A stretch of DNA of 64,000 nt from DATFNI01 sp963712305 (GTDB taxonomy: Bacteria > Bacteroidota > Rhodothermia > Balneolales > DATFMH01): the NCBI GenBank assembly GCA_963712305.1, contig CAVQHI010000005.1, positions 1 through 64,000 of the forward strand, in the 5' to 3' direction. The translations under genes were made by a program, and so were the position numbers. The notes beneath the pieces were generated by a model. The model was not told where the DNA came from. It searched no databases and saw only the letters and a program-made list of their open reading frames with translations. Each line of letters opens with the position of its first letter. The first letter of the stretch is position 1. Shown in pieces: positions 19,651 to 29,350 of the stretch.

Positions 19651-20766
19651 TTAACCAATCTAATAGCCGTCTGGATACGGCGCGGGGTTCATAATTCTGA
19701 TAAACCCATTTTCTGCCTTCCTGACTAATATATTCAATTTCTTGTGAACCCATTTGATTTATTTTTGCAATAATGGCATCGAAATTAAAATCTCTAATAC
19801 CAATGTAATGAACTCCTTCCGTGGGCTGGCAAGGGAATAAAAAATTCCACTTATCTACATCGAGATAAATTGGACATGTCTTTGCATACATAGTTTCCCA
19901 AAGTCGAAAGCTATCATACTGAAAAACAAATATCGCATCTGAGAAATCCAAATGTTTTCTCCTTAAGTATTCGTAATACAAATGAAATGGCTTTCTCTTT
20001 ATTCGATCAATTATAGAGTATGGCTGATATAGGAAAGGTCTAAATTCGTAGTACCCTCCGACTGCTAAAAAAAACAAATAGTTATTAATAATCCTGAAAT
20101 ATTCAAGACTGTGCCTTCGCGTAGTTTGCTCCCAGTAGAATTGGTTTATATCGAACACACCAGTATTTGAATCATGTTGTTTATTAACAGTCAAATGTTG
20201 TTTTAAGGGATATAATAAATTATTTGAACTAAGCCCTTCAACAACAACTTTCCTCAGGTTATGAGGAACCCTAAAATTATATCCAATTTCTGTCTTTGTT
20301 GGTTTTACATTTGCAAAGGTATCAATGTATTTAATTTGACGCTCAGTTAAACCAATAGCCCATGGACGAACATTAGCTGGATACTTTACATTTTTGAACA
20401 GGTTTCCTGAAAGAATTAGATCGAATGCCTTATAGTTATCATTACTATGCCATATAGGTCTTATCCAATCATTTCGATCTACTAGTACACGTTTACTTTT
20501 ATGCTGAAAATTAGGGTGGCCATTACGGAACAATAAATGTTCGAATGATCGAACATATCGATAATCATATATCTCAATATCTGGTGTTAGATTATCAGAT
20601 TTTGGAATCAGATATTTTTTTTTTCAGGCTCATACCAGTAATCAGCATTACCGATGATTTTACATCCCAGAGCACGAAATCCTTCTGCCAGTGAAATTAT
20701 CTCATGATAATAATGATCATTACCGTATGGATATATAGGAGTAATATAAAATTTAACTAAGCTCAT
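19631..20766 (-). pseudogene. Glycosyltransferase-like gene split by a homopolymer frameshift
   Basis: The long open part (19631-20533, 300 codons) begins with no proper start context. An ATG at 20766 opens a frame reading MSLVKFYITPIYPYGNDHYY, a natural N-terminus, which stops right after EPEKKN at a run of 10 A on the coding strand (plus-strand T 20615-20624). Adding one base to that run joins the two frames smoothly through YLIPKSDNLTPDIEIYDY and FEHLLFRNGHPNF. The restored protein would be about 378 residues. Its C-terminal part (EYISQEGRKWVYQNYEPRAV) resembles the end of glycosyltransferases of exopolysaccharide clusters. It may be a true disruption, a phase-variable tract, transcriptional slippage, or a sequencing error. 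Confidence 0.75.
20615..20624 (-). repeat. 10-base poly-A/T tract at the frameshift
   Basis: Ten consecutive T on the plus strand (A on the coding strand), inside the glycosyltransferase coding region at about codon 48-51. Eleven would restore a single reading frame; nine would also stop shortly after. This makes it a candidate slippage or phase-variation site. Confidence 0.7.
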
Positions 20767-20976
20767 GGTATCTAACATTTTTTTCCCTTACCAACTTCCC
20801 AATCCTAAAGCAGGTTCTTCCATGTTCTGCTGCAATTTAAAGTACCCTGATCAGCTCAGGCAGAACCAGTAAACGAGTTATTCAAGTAATAAACCAAAAT
20901 TATATCAAATAAAAGCTACAAAGTATGGGATAATCAACTATTGCGCACAATTAAAAAATATCCGAGTTGCTTTCCC

Positions 20977-22743
20977 TTAAACGATAGAATGAATCAACGT
21001 ATCATAATCGTGGACAGCAACTATTTTCCCGTTCGAAAGCTCGAAAATTTTATCACAACCTTTAAGTGTTGTATAACGATGAGCAACAACAAATAAGGTT
21101 ATATCCTCAGCTCCAACCCGCTGTATAGAATCTGTAACCTCTTGCTCTGTTTTATTATCCAAAGCACTTGTGGCCTCATCAAAAACCAAAATTTTTACAT
21201 TACGATATAGTGCTCTTGCAATTGCGAGTCTTTGTCTCTGTCCGCCCGATAAACGATTACCCTTTTCGCCCACAATTGTATCGATCCCGTTCTCCTGAGA
21301 TTCGACAAAATCAAGCATTGAAGCACTCCGTATTGCATGCCAAAGCCTTTCCTCATTGACTTCTGTGTCACCAAGAATGACATTGTCTTTAATTGTACCT
21401 TCCAGGATGTAAATGTCCTGGCGTACATAACCAATTTTATCCCACCAACTTCTGGTATGTTGATCCTTAAGTGGTTCACCATCAATCAATATTTGTCCTT
21501 CATTCTCCTTATAAAAGCGCAGTAAAAGATTCATTAAAGTTGTTTTGCCACATCCCGTATGGCCTATAAAACCAATACGTTCTCCCTTATTAACAGTAAA
21601 ATTTATATCTTCTAGTACGGGTTTTGTATCATCAGGGAAAGTATAGCCAAGATCTTTAAAAACTATATCGTTTTTGAATTCAATTGGTTGTTGCTGTATT
21701 GATCGAACAGCTCGATCTTGATCAGCAAATAGGGCCAGATTTTTTAATGTGTACTGTGATTGCTTTATCGTCATTAGGTATTGAAGCATCCTATTTACAG
21801 ATGGTAAAAGACGATAAGCTGCAGCTACAAAGAGTCCTAAAATTGCCAGTGTACCGGCTTGACTATTACTTATGAAATACGAGTACACAATTATCAGAAC
21901 AATACCAAAGATAGCGACCGTTTCCATAAGTTTTTGAGGAACAAGAAGATATACATTCTTTAGAATGTTTAACTTCTTAGTCCTCTCGCTGATTTTCATA
22001 TATCTGTTATGAAAATATTCCCTCTTATCCGCTAATTTTATATCAATATACCCATAAAAAGCATCGTGAAGGGCACCATAGGATTTTGCCCTCAATTCAT
22101 CAATCTCAGTTCCGATAGCTACCTGTCTATTCTTCAAACTTGAATAACTAAGCCATGTCGTTGGTCCGAGAAGTGCAGCTAAGAGTAAGAAAAGTACCGG
22201 TTGATAAATACCAACACCGACTACAATAAAGAAGGCAACAAAGACCTCCGTTGCCAGCATTAGTAGTTGATTTAATATCTGACTTGTAAACTGATCCGGA
22301 GTATTTGCCACATAATTTAAAACTCTCGCCGACCCCAGGTTCTTATAATTCCAAAAATCGATATTATAGTATTTATCATACTGTCTTGAAACAATATTAA
22401 GAGAAATTTGAGCAGTAAAACTAAATTGTAGCCAATTTAATCCAACTAAGAGAGCATTTTTAAATAGGAAAAACAGAAATACTGCTATTATAAAACATAA
22501 AACAAACGATGAGACAGAATTAAAACCTATGAAAGTATAGACTGTATGAATATAATAGTTTGACTCAATAATTTTAGGCTCGGAAATAATTTTAATCAGT
22601 GGAAGAATGGACGCCAGTCCAAAAACATCCAATAATGAACCTATCATTGTCGCTGCCAAGACAATCAATGACCTTTTTCTATCCTTTTGATTCAGATAAA
22701 CGCCAATTGACTTAATTGACTGCCTGTAAGCAAAATCACCCAT
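20977..22743 (-). CDS. ABC exporter, fused permease-ATPase (MsbA/flippase type)
   Basis: A 588-residue half-transporter. The N-terminal half has about six membrane helices (residues 25-320). The ATPase half has Walker A GHTGCGKTT near residue 394, the Q-loop YVRQDIYILEGTI, the signature LSGGQRQRL near 499, Walker B ILVFDEATSALD and the switch His in VVAHRYTTL. All motifs needed for ATP hydrolysis are present. Family members move lipid-linked oligosaccharides or lipids across the inner membrane. In this locus no Wzx flippase is present, so it is the best candidate for translocating the lipid-linked glycan (inference). Homodimer expected. Confidence 0.92.
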   Translation of the reverse strand: MGDFAYRQSIKSIGVYLNQKDRKRSLIVLAATMIGSLLDVFGLASILPLIKIISEPKIIESNYYIHTVYTFIGFNSVSSFVLCFIIAVFLFFLFKNALLVGLNWLQFSFTAQISLNIVSRQYDKYYNIDFWNYKNLGSARVLNYVANTPDQFTSQILNQLLMLATEVFVAFFIVVGVGIYQPVLFLLLAALLGPTTWLSYSSLKNRQVAIGTEIDELRAKSYGALHDAFYGYIDIKLADKREYFHNRYMKISERTKKLNILKNVYLLVPQKLMETVAIFGIVLIIVYSYFISNSQAGTLAILGLFVAAAYRLLPSVNRMLQYLMTIKQSQYTLKNLALFADQDRAVRSIQQQPIEFKNDIVFKDLGYTFPDDTKPVLEDINFTVNKGERIGFIGHTGCGKTTLMNLLLRFYKENEGQILIDGEPLKDQHTRSWWDKIGYVRQDIYILEGTIKDNVILGDTEVNEERLWHAIRSASMLDFVESQENGIDTIVGEKGNRLSGGQRQRLAIARALYRNVKILVFDEATSALDNKTEQEVTDSIQRVGAEDITLFVVAHRYTTLKGCDKIFELSNGKIVAVHDYDTLIHSIV

Positions 22744-22867
22744 TTATTATTGTAATTTAGTAATGAATTATATAGCTAAACGGCAACTAATTGAGTTATC
22801 ACTAAGATTAAATTGGTAATACGTAAAAATACGCTTGGTTAACGTTTTATATTTTACATTCCCAGAA

Positions 22868-23452
22868 CTATAGAACTCCAAATCGATTTGCAACCAACAG
22901 AATGGCAGTAACACTGCCGATTGTTATTCCAAACACCTGAATATAATCTAATGGACTGGGTTTTTGCCTGACTTGTACAGTTATAACATCGTTGTTATGC
23001 AACTGATAATTTTCAAGTGATTCCGGCAGAGGGCGATTGTACTGAAATGTAAATTGTTGCAGATGATATCTTCGATTATTCCTATCATACCTGTTTACCC
23101 TGACATAAACTTTCTCGTGCGACCAATTCAACTGACGTCCAATCGTTTGTCCCCCACCGGCAATATTGGGAGCTCCAGGGCCACCGGCATAACTAATCAA
23201 TTGAACCAAATTCATATTCCTGGGAATCATTACTCTACCATGAAGGCCTGTGTCTCCCCACAAACTAAGTGTATCCGCTAACTGGCCGGGTTCAACCAAC
23301 CTATACAATCCCTGAATCTGGGGTTGATTGAATTGATATCCCTGTAGATTGTTTCCTATTTGTGCCTCACTTCTCTTACTTATCAATGGTATAACAAATA
23401 CCGCAATTAATACCCCATAACCTAAGCGTGATAGTTTTTTTTTATAACTCAT
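22868..23452 (-). CDS. SLBB-domain polysaccharide export-associated protein
   Basis: A 194-residue protein with a signal peptide or anchor (to about residue 30, ...SEAQIG). One SLBB-like beta-grasp domain follows: MIPRNMNLVQLISYAGGP and later NYQLHNNDVITVQVRQ. A C-terminal membrane segment follows (LDYIQVFGITIGSVTAILL, about 168-190). Unlike Wza-type proteins it has no poly-export domain, so it cannot by itself form the usual outer-membrane channel. Its gene lies 10 bases downstream of the Wzc-like kinase gene, and a periplasmic partner role with the kinase is the simplest reading. Confidence 0.75.
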   Translation of the reverse strand: MSYKKKLSRLGYGVLIAVFVIPLISKRSEAQIGNNLQGYQFNQPQIQGLYRLVEPGQLADTLSLWGDTGLHGRVMIPRNMNLVQLISYAGGPGAPNIAGGGQTIGRQLNWSHEKVYVRVNRYDRNNRRYHLQQFTFQYNRPLPESLENYQLHNNDVITVQVRQKPSPLDYIQVFGITIGSVTAILLVANRFGVL

Positions 23453-23462
23453 AATTATTCAA

Positions 23463-25922
23463 TTATACTTTAAGCTTGGATTTTCCGGTCTTCCTTTTGC
23501 TTCCCTTATCGGCCTGGTACTTATTATACTCAGAATAAGTCGTCTTATAGTAATCTTTATTATAGTAATAATCGGTACTTTTCTTTGGATTATAAGAAGT
23601 TAAAACACTCCCCAGAATATTGGCCTGAGTTCTCAATAACGCTTCTATTGTATGGTCTAGTTCCGTTTCTCTTGTTTCATTAAACTTAACAATTAGCACA
23701 ACACCATCTGTGAGATGAATTAGAGGAGCTGCATCTGTAATCATTCCATACGGAGCTGTGTCAAGCAGTATATGATCGTATTTTTCTTTCAGATTCAATA
23801 TAAGCTGGCGCAATTTTGAACTCTTACTTATTGAAGCTGGATTTGGCGCAATTTTACCAGCTGTCAACACATCAACACCTTCAACAGAGGATTTTTGAAT
23901 TACTTCTGGGAGTGTGCTACTCTCAAACAAATGTTCTAAAATCCCCGGATTTTCCGAAACACCAAAAATTTTAGCGGCACCAGGTCTCCTGAAATCGGTG
24001 TCAATAACAAGAACACGCTTACCGGCTTCAGCAAGAGTCACCGCAAAATTCGATAACACAGTACTCTTCCCCTCTCCCTTGTGCGAACTTGTAAACATTA
24101 GAACTTTCAGGGTATTATCTGGTTGGGAGTAGATAACATTGCTATGTAATCGTCGGAATGCCTCCGAAATTGGCGAAATTGATTCCAGATGTGTCAATAA
24201 ATAGGTGGACACATTAAACCCATCGACTGAAACGTGTTTTTTCCTTGAAAATAGCTTACGAATTTCGCCTGTCATTTCTGGTATAACAGAAAGTACCGGG
24301 ATGTTTCTTTTCTTTAATTTTTCGACGCTGTTAAACTTGTTAACAAGGGTCTCTTTAATAAAGAGGTATCCAACTGGCAACATCAGGCCTAATGCAAAGC
24401 CAATTAAAATTATTAATGGTTTATTGGGGATTACTGGGTCAGTTGGCCGTGTTGCACTATCAATAATTCGTCCCTGACTCGATTGCAACTGCTCATTGAG
24501 TGTCATTTGAGTTGACTGCTGCGACAATGTCGTATACAAACTCTCATTCATCTGCACTTTGCGTTTCAACCTTGCCAGCGCCATCATATTGTCAGGGACT
24601 TTATTGAATCGATCCTTATAGAAGGAAATCTGGCTATCTAATGCTTGAGCCTGAGCATCATTCTGGCTTTTTTGAACCTGTAATTCTAGCAACTTTTGAC
24701 GTAGATTTCCTATTTCCCCAAGAATACCATTATTGCCATTATCAATGATCCCGCCCAAACCGTTATCTTGATTTATAAGTTTATTAGTTAGTTTGGATAT
24801 CTCACTCTGCAATGCATCAATTTGTTGATTTATCTTCTTTAATTCCGGCTCAGAGTTTGGATTATTCTTAAGACTCGGATTTTGGGATAAAATCAAAGAT
24901 TTCCGCGTCTGTAAATTAGCTAATTGATATTGATAGCTATTTAACGTTGGCCCAACACTTTCGGCAAATTTATCAGCCAGCCCCGGCTTAATCGACTCAA
25001 TTTGCTTTTTATAACTATCGATTGCGGAATTTATGGCTGCTTGTTGAACGTTTATTGCCTGTCGTTGACTTTCTAGCTGCGATAATGTAGTAACAAGTTG
25101 ATCTGTTTGGCCATCAAGTGAAACCATATTTTTTTCGTTCATGAAGCGACTCAAATCCGCTTCTGAACTAAATAATTCATCCTTAACTTTATTCTTTTCA
25201 TTATTTAAAAATTCATTTGCAGCATGCGCAACTGCCCTGTTTTGCTTCATGGATATGTCAGCATAAGTATTCATTATCATGTTGACAATCCTGGAAGCTT
25301 CATAAGAATCATAACTATCAAAAGAAATCAAAACCATTCCCGGAATGGTAAAGCCTGATTTATCCTCCTTTTGTTTTACTGTTAATCCATTTCGAATACG
25401 GTATGAAAGCGTACCTAAGTCAACTAACGAAGAATCAATGGGATAATCATTCCATAGTATAGGATAAAGTGAACCGTCTGGCCTGTACTTAATATCCATC
25501 ATTTGTCTTGCAACTTCATCAGACAATTTCCGCGATTTGATAAATTCGACCTGCATCGCCACAGATCCACCACCACCGATGTCGTATTTATTCGCAAGCA
25601 TTTGTGTAATCTGCGAATTCCCATTTCCATTACCAACAGCTGCATTGTCCGGTGTGTCTGTAATGTACATAGTACCTGTACTCTCATATACCGGCGTCAT
25701 TTCCTCAGAGATATAAATAGCTAGCCCAGCACCAACTAACACAAATAATAATATCAACCATTTATGGCTGATAAAAAGAGATAAAAACTTTTTAAAATCA
25801 ATTAATTCACCACTATTACCCGATTGTTGATAACCGTTTGTATAACGCGTCCCTAAATAATATCCACCTGACCCATTAAAGCCATTTCCATTCATCCCAC
25901 TATGTCCGTCTTGAACAGCCAT
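23463..25922 (-). CDS. Wzc-type co-polymerase with BY-kinase domain
   Basis: An 819-residue protein. Membrane helices lie at about 54-72 and 490-512 and enclose a large periplasmic part with long coiled coils (residues 230-480). The cytoplasmic tyrosine kinase has a Walker A motif SSHKGEGKST near 612, Walker A' VLVIDTDFRRP, and a Walker B-like HILLDTAP. The tail is Tyr-rich (YYYNKDYYKTTYSEYNKYQ), the autophosphorylation cluster. Family role: sets chain length and couples polymerisation to export, and cycles by phosphorylation. It is the first gene of the run SLBB - ABC exporter - glycosyltransferases, which suggests it leads the locus 1 operon. Confidence 0.92.
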   Translation of the reverse strand: MAVQDGHSGMNGNGFNGSGGYYLGTRYTNGYQQSGNSGELIDFKKFLSLFISHKWLILLFVLVGAGLAIYISEEMTPVYESTGTMYITDTPDNAAVGNGNGNSQITQMLANKYDIGGGGSVAMQVEFIKSRKLSDEVARQMMDIKYRPDGSLYPILWNDYPIDSSLVDLGTLSYRIRNGLTVKQKEDKSGFTIPGMVLISFDSYDSYEASRIVNMIMNTYADISMKQNRAVAHAANEFLNNEKNKVKDELFSSEADLSRFMNEKNMVSLDGQTDQLVTTLSQLESQRQAINVQQAAINSAIDSYKKQIESIKPGLADKFAESVGPTLNSYQYQLANLQTRKSLILSQNPSLKNNPNSEPELKKINQQIDALQSEISKLTNKLINQDNGLGGIIDNGNNGILGEIGNLRQKLLELQVQKSQNDAQAQALDSQISFYKDRFNKVPDNMMALARLKRKVQMNESLYTTLSQQSTQMTLNEQLQSSQGRIIDSATRPTDPVIPNKPLIILIGFALGLMLPVGYLFIKETLVNKFNSVEKLKKRNIPVLSVIPEMTGEIRKLFSRKKHVSVDGFNVSTYLLTHLESISPISEAFRRLHSNVIYSQPDNTLKVLMFTSSHKGEGKSTVLSNFAVTLAEAGKRVLVIDTDFRRPGAAKIFGVSENPGILEHLFESSTLPEVIQKSSVEGVDVLTAGKIAPNPASISKSSKLRQLILNLKEKYDHILLDTAPYGMITDAAPLIHLTDGVVLIVKFNETRETELDHTIEALLRTQANILGSVLTSYNPKKSTDYYYNKDYYKTTYSEYNKYQADKGSKRKTGKSKLKV

Positions 25923-26392
25923 AACTTGCTTTTAAGCGACTCCTGAAATTATTGGTTCAAATTTAATTCGATCACTGATTAAGGGAATATCATTGATAGT
26001 ATACGAATAAAACATGCTTTTTATGTTATAATAAATACTTATCATACCAAATGATCAACAGATCAGCCAACCCTCAATTGTTGAATAGTATATGAAATTA
26101 TATGCATTTTCAATCCTGTTTTAATTTTCTAACAAATTGGAAATCCACTCTGTCAGATCAACATTATCGCTTCGTCACTATATATTTAAAGTTTCTCCAC
26201 AAAAATACAGTCTAATTTCCAGGCAAATTTTATAATGCCAATAACAAACTGAAACTCAGGATGTTGTGTAACATAGGCTCTTTTCTAATTAAAAAACATT
26301 AACTGTATTCTGACCTCCCCTGAAAAACTGGACCAATCTAAAGTAGAGAAATCGGTAAATTCAATACTTTATAAAGAAGCAAATGCAATTGA
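25923..26392. other. Intergenic region upstream of the Wzc-like gene
   Basis: 470 A/T-rich bases without a credible ORF. It should contain the promoter of the locus 1 operon, though no clear promoter elements were recognised. The right end carries a possible insertion-sequence end (26311-26380). Confidence 0.5.
26311..26380. mobile_element. Possible solo end of an IS3-family element
   Basis: The stretch beginning TGACCTCCCCTGAAAAACTG, followed by GACCAATCTAAAGTAGAGAAA, resembles the terminal inverted repeat and adjoining sequence of IS3-family elements (TGA-CCT-CCCC-AAAACTGGACCA pattern). No transposase and no second end are present nearby. It would be a remnant only. The match is from memory of the family. 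Confidence 0.35.
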
Positions 26393-27115
26393 TTAGTGAA
26401 ATAGGATATTCATCATTTTAAAAAAATGGCGGTAGTCTCCAATATTATAGTTCTTAAACCGCCCATAGCTTCTCAAGTACTCCTTGTATTCGGAATTTTG
26501 GAATAGATCTTTACTGTCTAAACCAACACCTCCACTTGTTATAGTAAACGGAGATAACACTCTCATATATAATGGATGCTTTTTGGGAAAGAATGAAATA
26601 TCAAATTTTTTATAGTAATCAAGCCAATACTTGCTATGATCAGTGTTAATTAGAGGTCTGTCTGCTTCTTTTACAAACTCCATGGCATGGTGATACTTAT
26701 GTACAGCAGTATTCGGTATCCACGCTCTTTTTTCTAATGCTTTCTTTCCACTAACCAGTTCATAGAAAAAGTGATATCTATCAGCATAGCAATCATATTT
26801 TTCATTACAATATCTACGAATTGCTACCGGTGAAATGATATCATCATCATCCAATCTGATTAAATACCGTGGTTTAACCCTCTCCTGTGAAATTAATTCA
26901 AGAGCAAAATCAATTTTATCATGTTTTTTTTCAGCATCAGATTTAATATGATTAACATTATCGTATGAACAGTCCTGTTCATCAACAACAATTGCCTCCC
27001 AATCATCAAACAATTGCATGATCAAAGAACGTATACAAACCTTGAAAAGCTTGTTCCTTATCTCACTTTGAAATTTTGTTGGAGTACGCGGTATTATAAA
27101 TACAAACGATTTCAT
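26393..27115 (-). CDS. GT-A-fold glycosyltransferase (putative rhamnosyltransferase-like)
   Basis: A 240-residue protein beginning MKSFVFIIPRTPTKFQSEI. QLFDDWEAIVVDEQD resembles the first beta-strand turn of GT-A enzymes, and RYLIRLDDDDIISPVAIRRY (near residue 90) is a strong DxD metal and nucleotide-sugar motif. The DDDD/PVA arrangement is like the putative rhamnosyltransferase family found in capsule clusters. It stands alone upstream of the Wzc-like gene with 470 bases between, so it probably has its own promoter. Substrate unknown. Confidence 0.7.
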   Translation of the reverse strand: MKSFVFIIPRTPTKFQSEIRNKLFKVCIRSLIMQLFDDWEAIVVDEQDCSYDNVNHIKSDAEKKHDKIDFALELISQERVKPRYLIRLDDDDIISPVAIRRYCNEKYDCYADRYHFFYELVSGKKALEKRAWIPNTAVHKYHHAMEFVKEADRPLINTDHSKYWLDYYKKFDISFFPKKHPLYMRVLSPFTITSGGVGLDSKDLFQNSEYKEYLRSYGRFKNYNIGDYRHFFKMMNILFH

Positions 27116-27444
27116 CTATAAAATACTTATTTGAAAAATTAGTAGAGACGCTCAGCAACTTTGTGCTGATATTCTAGATCCTCAATTTCACCCGCACGAT
27201 TATGGAATAATCCCCCCCTCACGTTACGAGAATATCGTAATATCACATTACTTTATTGTTAACAAACAAAAGACACAACTGTATATAGTTAGAATTTAAT
27301 GAATGTAATTTAAAATAAATTATCTTTACTACATTAAATAAAACATATAAGTGTTTAGTATAGAGTGGAATCTGGCTTAACACTAAAGTTTGATATTTAC
27401 TATAATCAATTGACCTGTTGTTTATTCATCATTTTGATAAAAAA
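27116..27444. other. Divergent intergenic region
   Basis: 329 bases between the minus-strand glycosyltransferase and the plus-strand SPOR lipoprotein. It is A/T-rich in its right half, with no ORF, repeat or hairpin of note. Two divergent promoters are expected here but could not be placed. Confidence 0.4.
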
Positions 27445-27942
27445 ATGAGAAAATTCTCCATAATTCTATCTGTGTGTCTTACCTTTCTATTTTCCTGCGG
27501 AAAAAAGGAAGCACGGCAATCACCGCAACAACAAACCATGCAGGAGCAGGCCAGGCAACAGGCTATTCAAGATAGCATTGCGCAGACTCAGGCCCAAAAA
27601 GAGGCACGACTCGCTGCTCAGAGGGAACGCGAACGAATGAATAGGCAAAAGACTGACAGCGCATCCGGAAATGAACCGGTTGTTGAAGCCTTTTCTTCTT
27701 CTGGCGATTTTGCATTACAGGTCAGTTCATGGCGTTCACAATGGAAAGCCCGGAAAGAATTAAAGAAATGGAGAGAACGTGGTTATACCAATGCATATCT
27801 TATGAAGTATGGGAACGAAAAAACAGGTGATATTTGGTTTAGAGTGAGACTTGGACATTTACAAAATAGATCTGACGGCGAACATATTGGCAATGAAATT
27901 TCATCTAAATACAATATCAATTTCTGGATAGCCCACGTTTAA
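27445..27942 (+). CDS. SPOR-domain lipoprotein
   Basis: A 165-residue protein. The start is set at ATG 27445 (MRKFSIILSVCLTFLFSCGKK), because the open frame upstream begins with a TTG and would spoil the signal peptide. The lipobox LFSC places the lipidated Cys at residue 18. A Gln/Arg/Glu-rich, probably helical linker spans about residues 25-75. The C-terminal SPOR domain (about 90-165) runs from DFALQVSSWRSQWKARK to FRVRLGHLQNRSDGEHI. SPOR domains bind denuded peptidoglycan at division sites, so a role in cell-wall or division processes at the envelope is likely. It appears to be a single-gene unit. Confidence 0.85.
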   Translation: MRKFSIILSVCLTFLFSCGKKEARQSPQQQTMQEQARQQAIQDSIAQTQAQKEARLAAQRERERMNRQKTDSASGNEPVVEAFSSSGDFALQVSSWRSQWKARKELKKWRERGYTNAYLMKYGNEKTGDIWFRVRLGHLQNRSDGEHIGNEISSKYNINFWIAHV

Positions 27943-28025
27943 GTAACAACAGGTTCAAATCCAAAATTTGTTTCTTATTCGATATCCGCATTTTATCCCC
28001 CTCATTCTCTTGATAGCTAAGGTGA

Positions 28026-28946
28026 ATGAATAGAAAAACCTCACAATTAGAACTTTTGGAAAATGAGATTCGTGATGAGGAGCTAAAACATCACGACTTA
28101 AAACCAGACAATGAGGCGCGTATTATCTGGTTTGATAATCAAAAACATCATAAGACTCAGAACGTGCTTATTTACCTGCATGGTTTTACGGCCAGCCAGG
28201 GGGAAGGATATCCGATTCACCAGGAATTTGCGAAGCGATATGGGATGAATCTTTATCTCTCGCGACTAGCCAGACATGGATTAAATCAAAACAGGCTGAC
28301 TGAACTTACTTCACAAAAGCTCCTTGAATCAGCTACCAACGCTGTGAAAATAGGCAGAAAACTTGGTGATAACATTTTTTTGATGGGGACATCTACCGGA
28401 GCATCTCTGGCTCTGTATCTGGCTAGCGTATTACCTGATATAAAAGCCGTAATAGCCTATTCCCCTCTTATCAGATTCTATAATCCGCGCATCGACTGGA
28501 TAACACGGCGTTCTGCCGGACTGCTTTTCAATGGCCTGCAACGATGGCATAATAGCTTTCATATCCAATCGATTGATCCTTATGAAAAACAGTACTGGTA
28601 CCCTGCGTATGATCTTCAGAGTCTGAATGCCTTACGATCTTTTATTTACAAAACCATGAATGATGCGACCTATGGTCGCATTAAGTGTCCTGTGTTTGTT
28701 GGCTATTATTACAAAAACAAACAACTCCATGATCAGCGTGTTTCTGTTCCGGCCATACTAAATATGTTCAACTCTGTGGCGACCCCTATTGAACATAAAA
28801 GGAAAAGAAATTTTCCCGTTGCTCAGTCTCACGTTATCGCTTGTAAGTATACATCGGAGGCATGGAAAGAGGTGCAGGATGAAACGTTTTTATTTGCTGA
28901 AGAAATCCTCGAGTTCATGCCCGTCTTTTACAAAAACCAGAAGTAA
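28026..28946 (+). CDS. Alpha/beta hydrolase
   Basis: A 306-residue cytoplasmic hydrolase. The oxyanion-side HGF lies at 52-54 (LIYLHGFTASQGEG), the nucleophile elbow GTSTG has Ser123, and the probable catalytic His is in AQSHVIA near residue 281. The likely acid lies between 215 and 240. An AAGG-type ribosome site lies 4-5 bases before the ATG. Family members cleave esters or lipids (carboxylesterase/monoglyceride lipase-like). The substrate cannot be predicted. No signal peptide. The neighbours are unrelated. Confidence 0.82.
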   Translation: MNRKTSQLELLENEIRDEELKHHDLKPDNEARIIWFDNQKHHKTQNVLIYLHGFTASQGEGYPIHQEFAKRYGMNLYLSRLARHGLNQNRLTELTSQKLLESATNAVKIGRKLGDNIFLMGTSTGASLALYLASVLPDIKAVIAYSPLIRFYNPRIDWITRRSAGLLFNGLQRWHNSFHIQSIDPYEKQYWYPAYDLQSLNALRSFIYKTMNDATYGRIKCPVFVGYYYKNKQLHDQRVSVPAILNMFNSVATPIEHKRKRNFPVAQSHVIACKYTSEAWKEVQDETFLFAEEILEFMPVFYKNQK

Positions 28947-29193
28947 TCTGACGTACTTCAAGGCAAATTTCGGATCTGTTCCTCAAAATAATATACATAT
29001 ATATATTATTATCCCCACTTTACCTGGTTTTTTCTCTTTTCCTATTGTGCATAAAAAGATACACAGACAGGCTACTGTACCGTAACAGAATTTTACGATT
29101 TTTAATACATCAAAACCCGTAAATGTTGCTATTAGATTGGAAAATCTGCATATTTGATAGCGCTCAAGTAGCGTCTCTCTTGATGAATAGTTT

Positions 29194-29228
29194 AAGGCGT
29201 CGCACCTGATACGTGTGACGCCTTTTTT
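29194..29228 (+). terminator. Orphan intrinsic terminator
   Basis: A 12-base stem, AAGGCGTCGCAC (29194-29205) with GTGTGACGCCTT (29213-29224) and one G-U pair, is followed by a T run (TTTTTT to 29228). It lies about 250 bases past the hydrolase stop. It may terminate that gene's long 3' UTR or an unannotated small RNA starting between 28950 and 29190. Confidence 0.7.
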
Positions 29229-29276
29229 ATTTTTGGCATTACAACGACGCTTTTTAAACTCAAACTATTCGTATCC

Positions 29277-29310
29277 GTAGGTCGTGTCCCGAAAGCTTTC
29301 GGGACCGACC
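29277..29310 (+). repeat. GTAG-headed REP-like hairpin (variant C)
   Basis: GTAG is followed by GGTCGTG and a perfect inner palindrome TCCCGAAAGCTTTCGGGA, closed by CCGACC. The 5' GTAG and near-perfect stem are the hallmarks of REP elements. A second copy lies at 29589. Confidence 0.65.
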
Positions 29311-29350
29311 AGCACCAACGTTACAGAACCGAACAGCGTCTGTCCACACC
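29307..29350 (-). repeat. Dispersed intergenic repeat tail
   Basis: The stretch GACCAGCACCAACGTT and what follows (CCGAACAGCGTCTGTCCA) is the reverse complement, with a few changes, of 36961-37006. It is attached to the REP-like hairpin at 29277, so the mobile or copied unit is longer than the hairpin. Confidence 0.55.
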
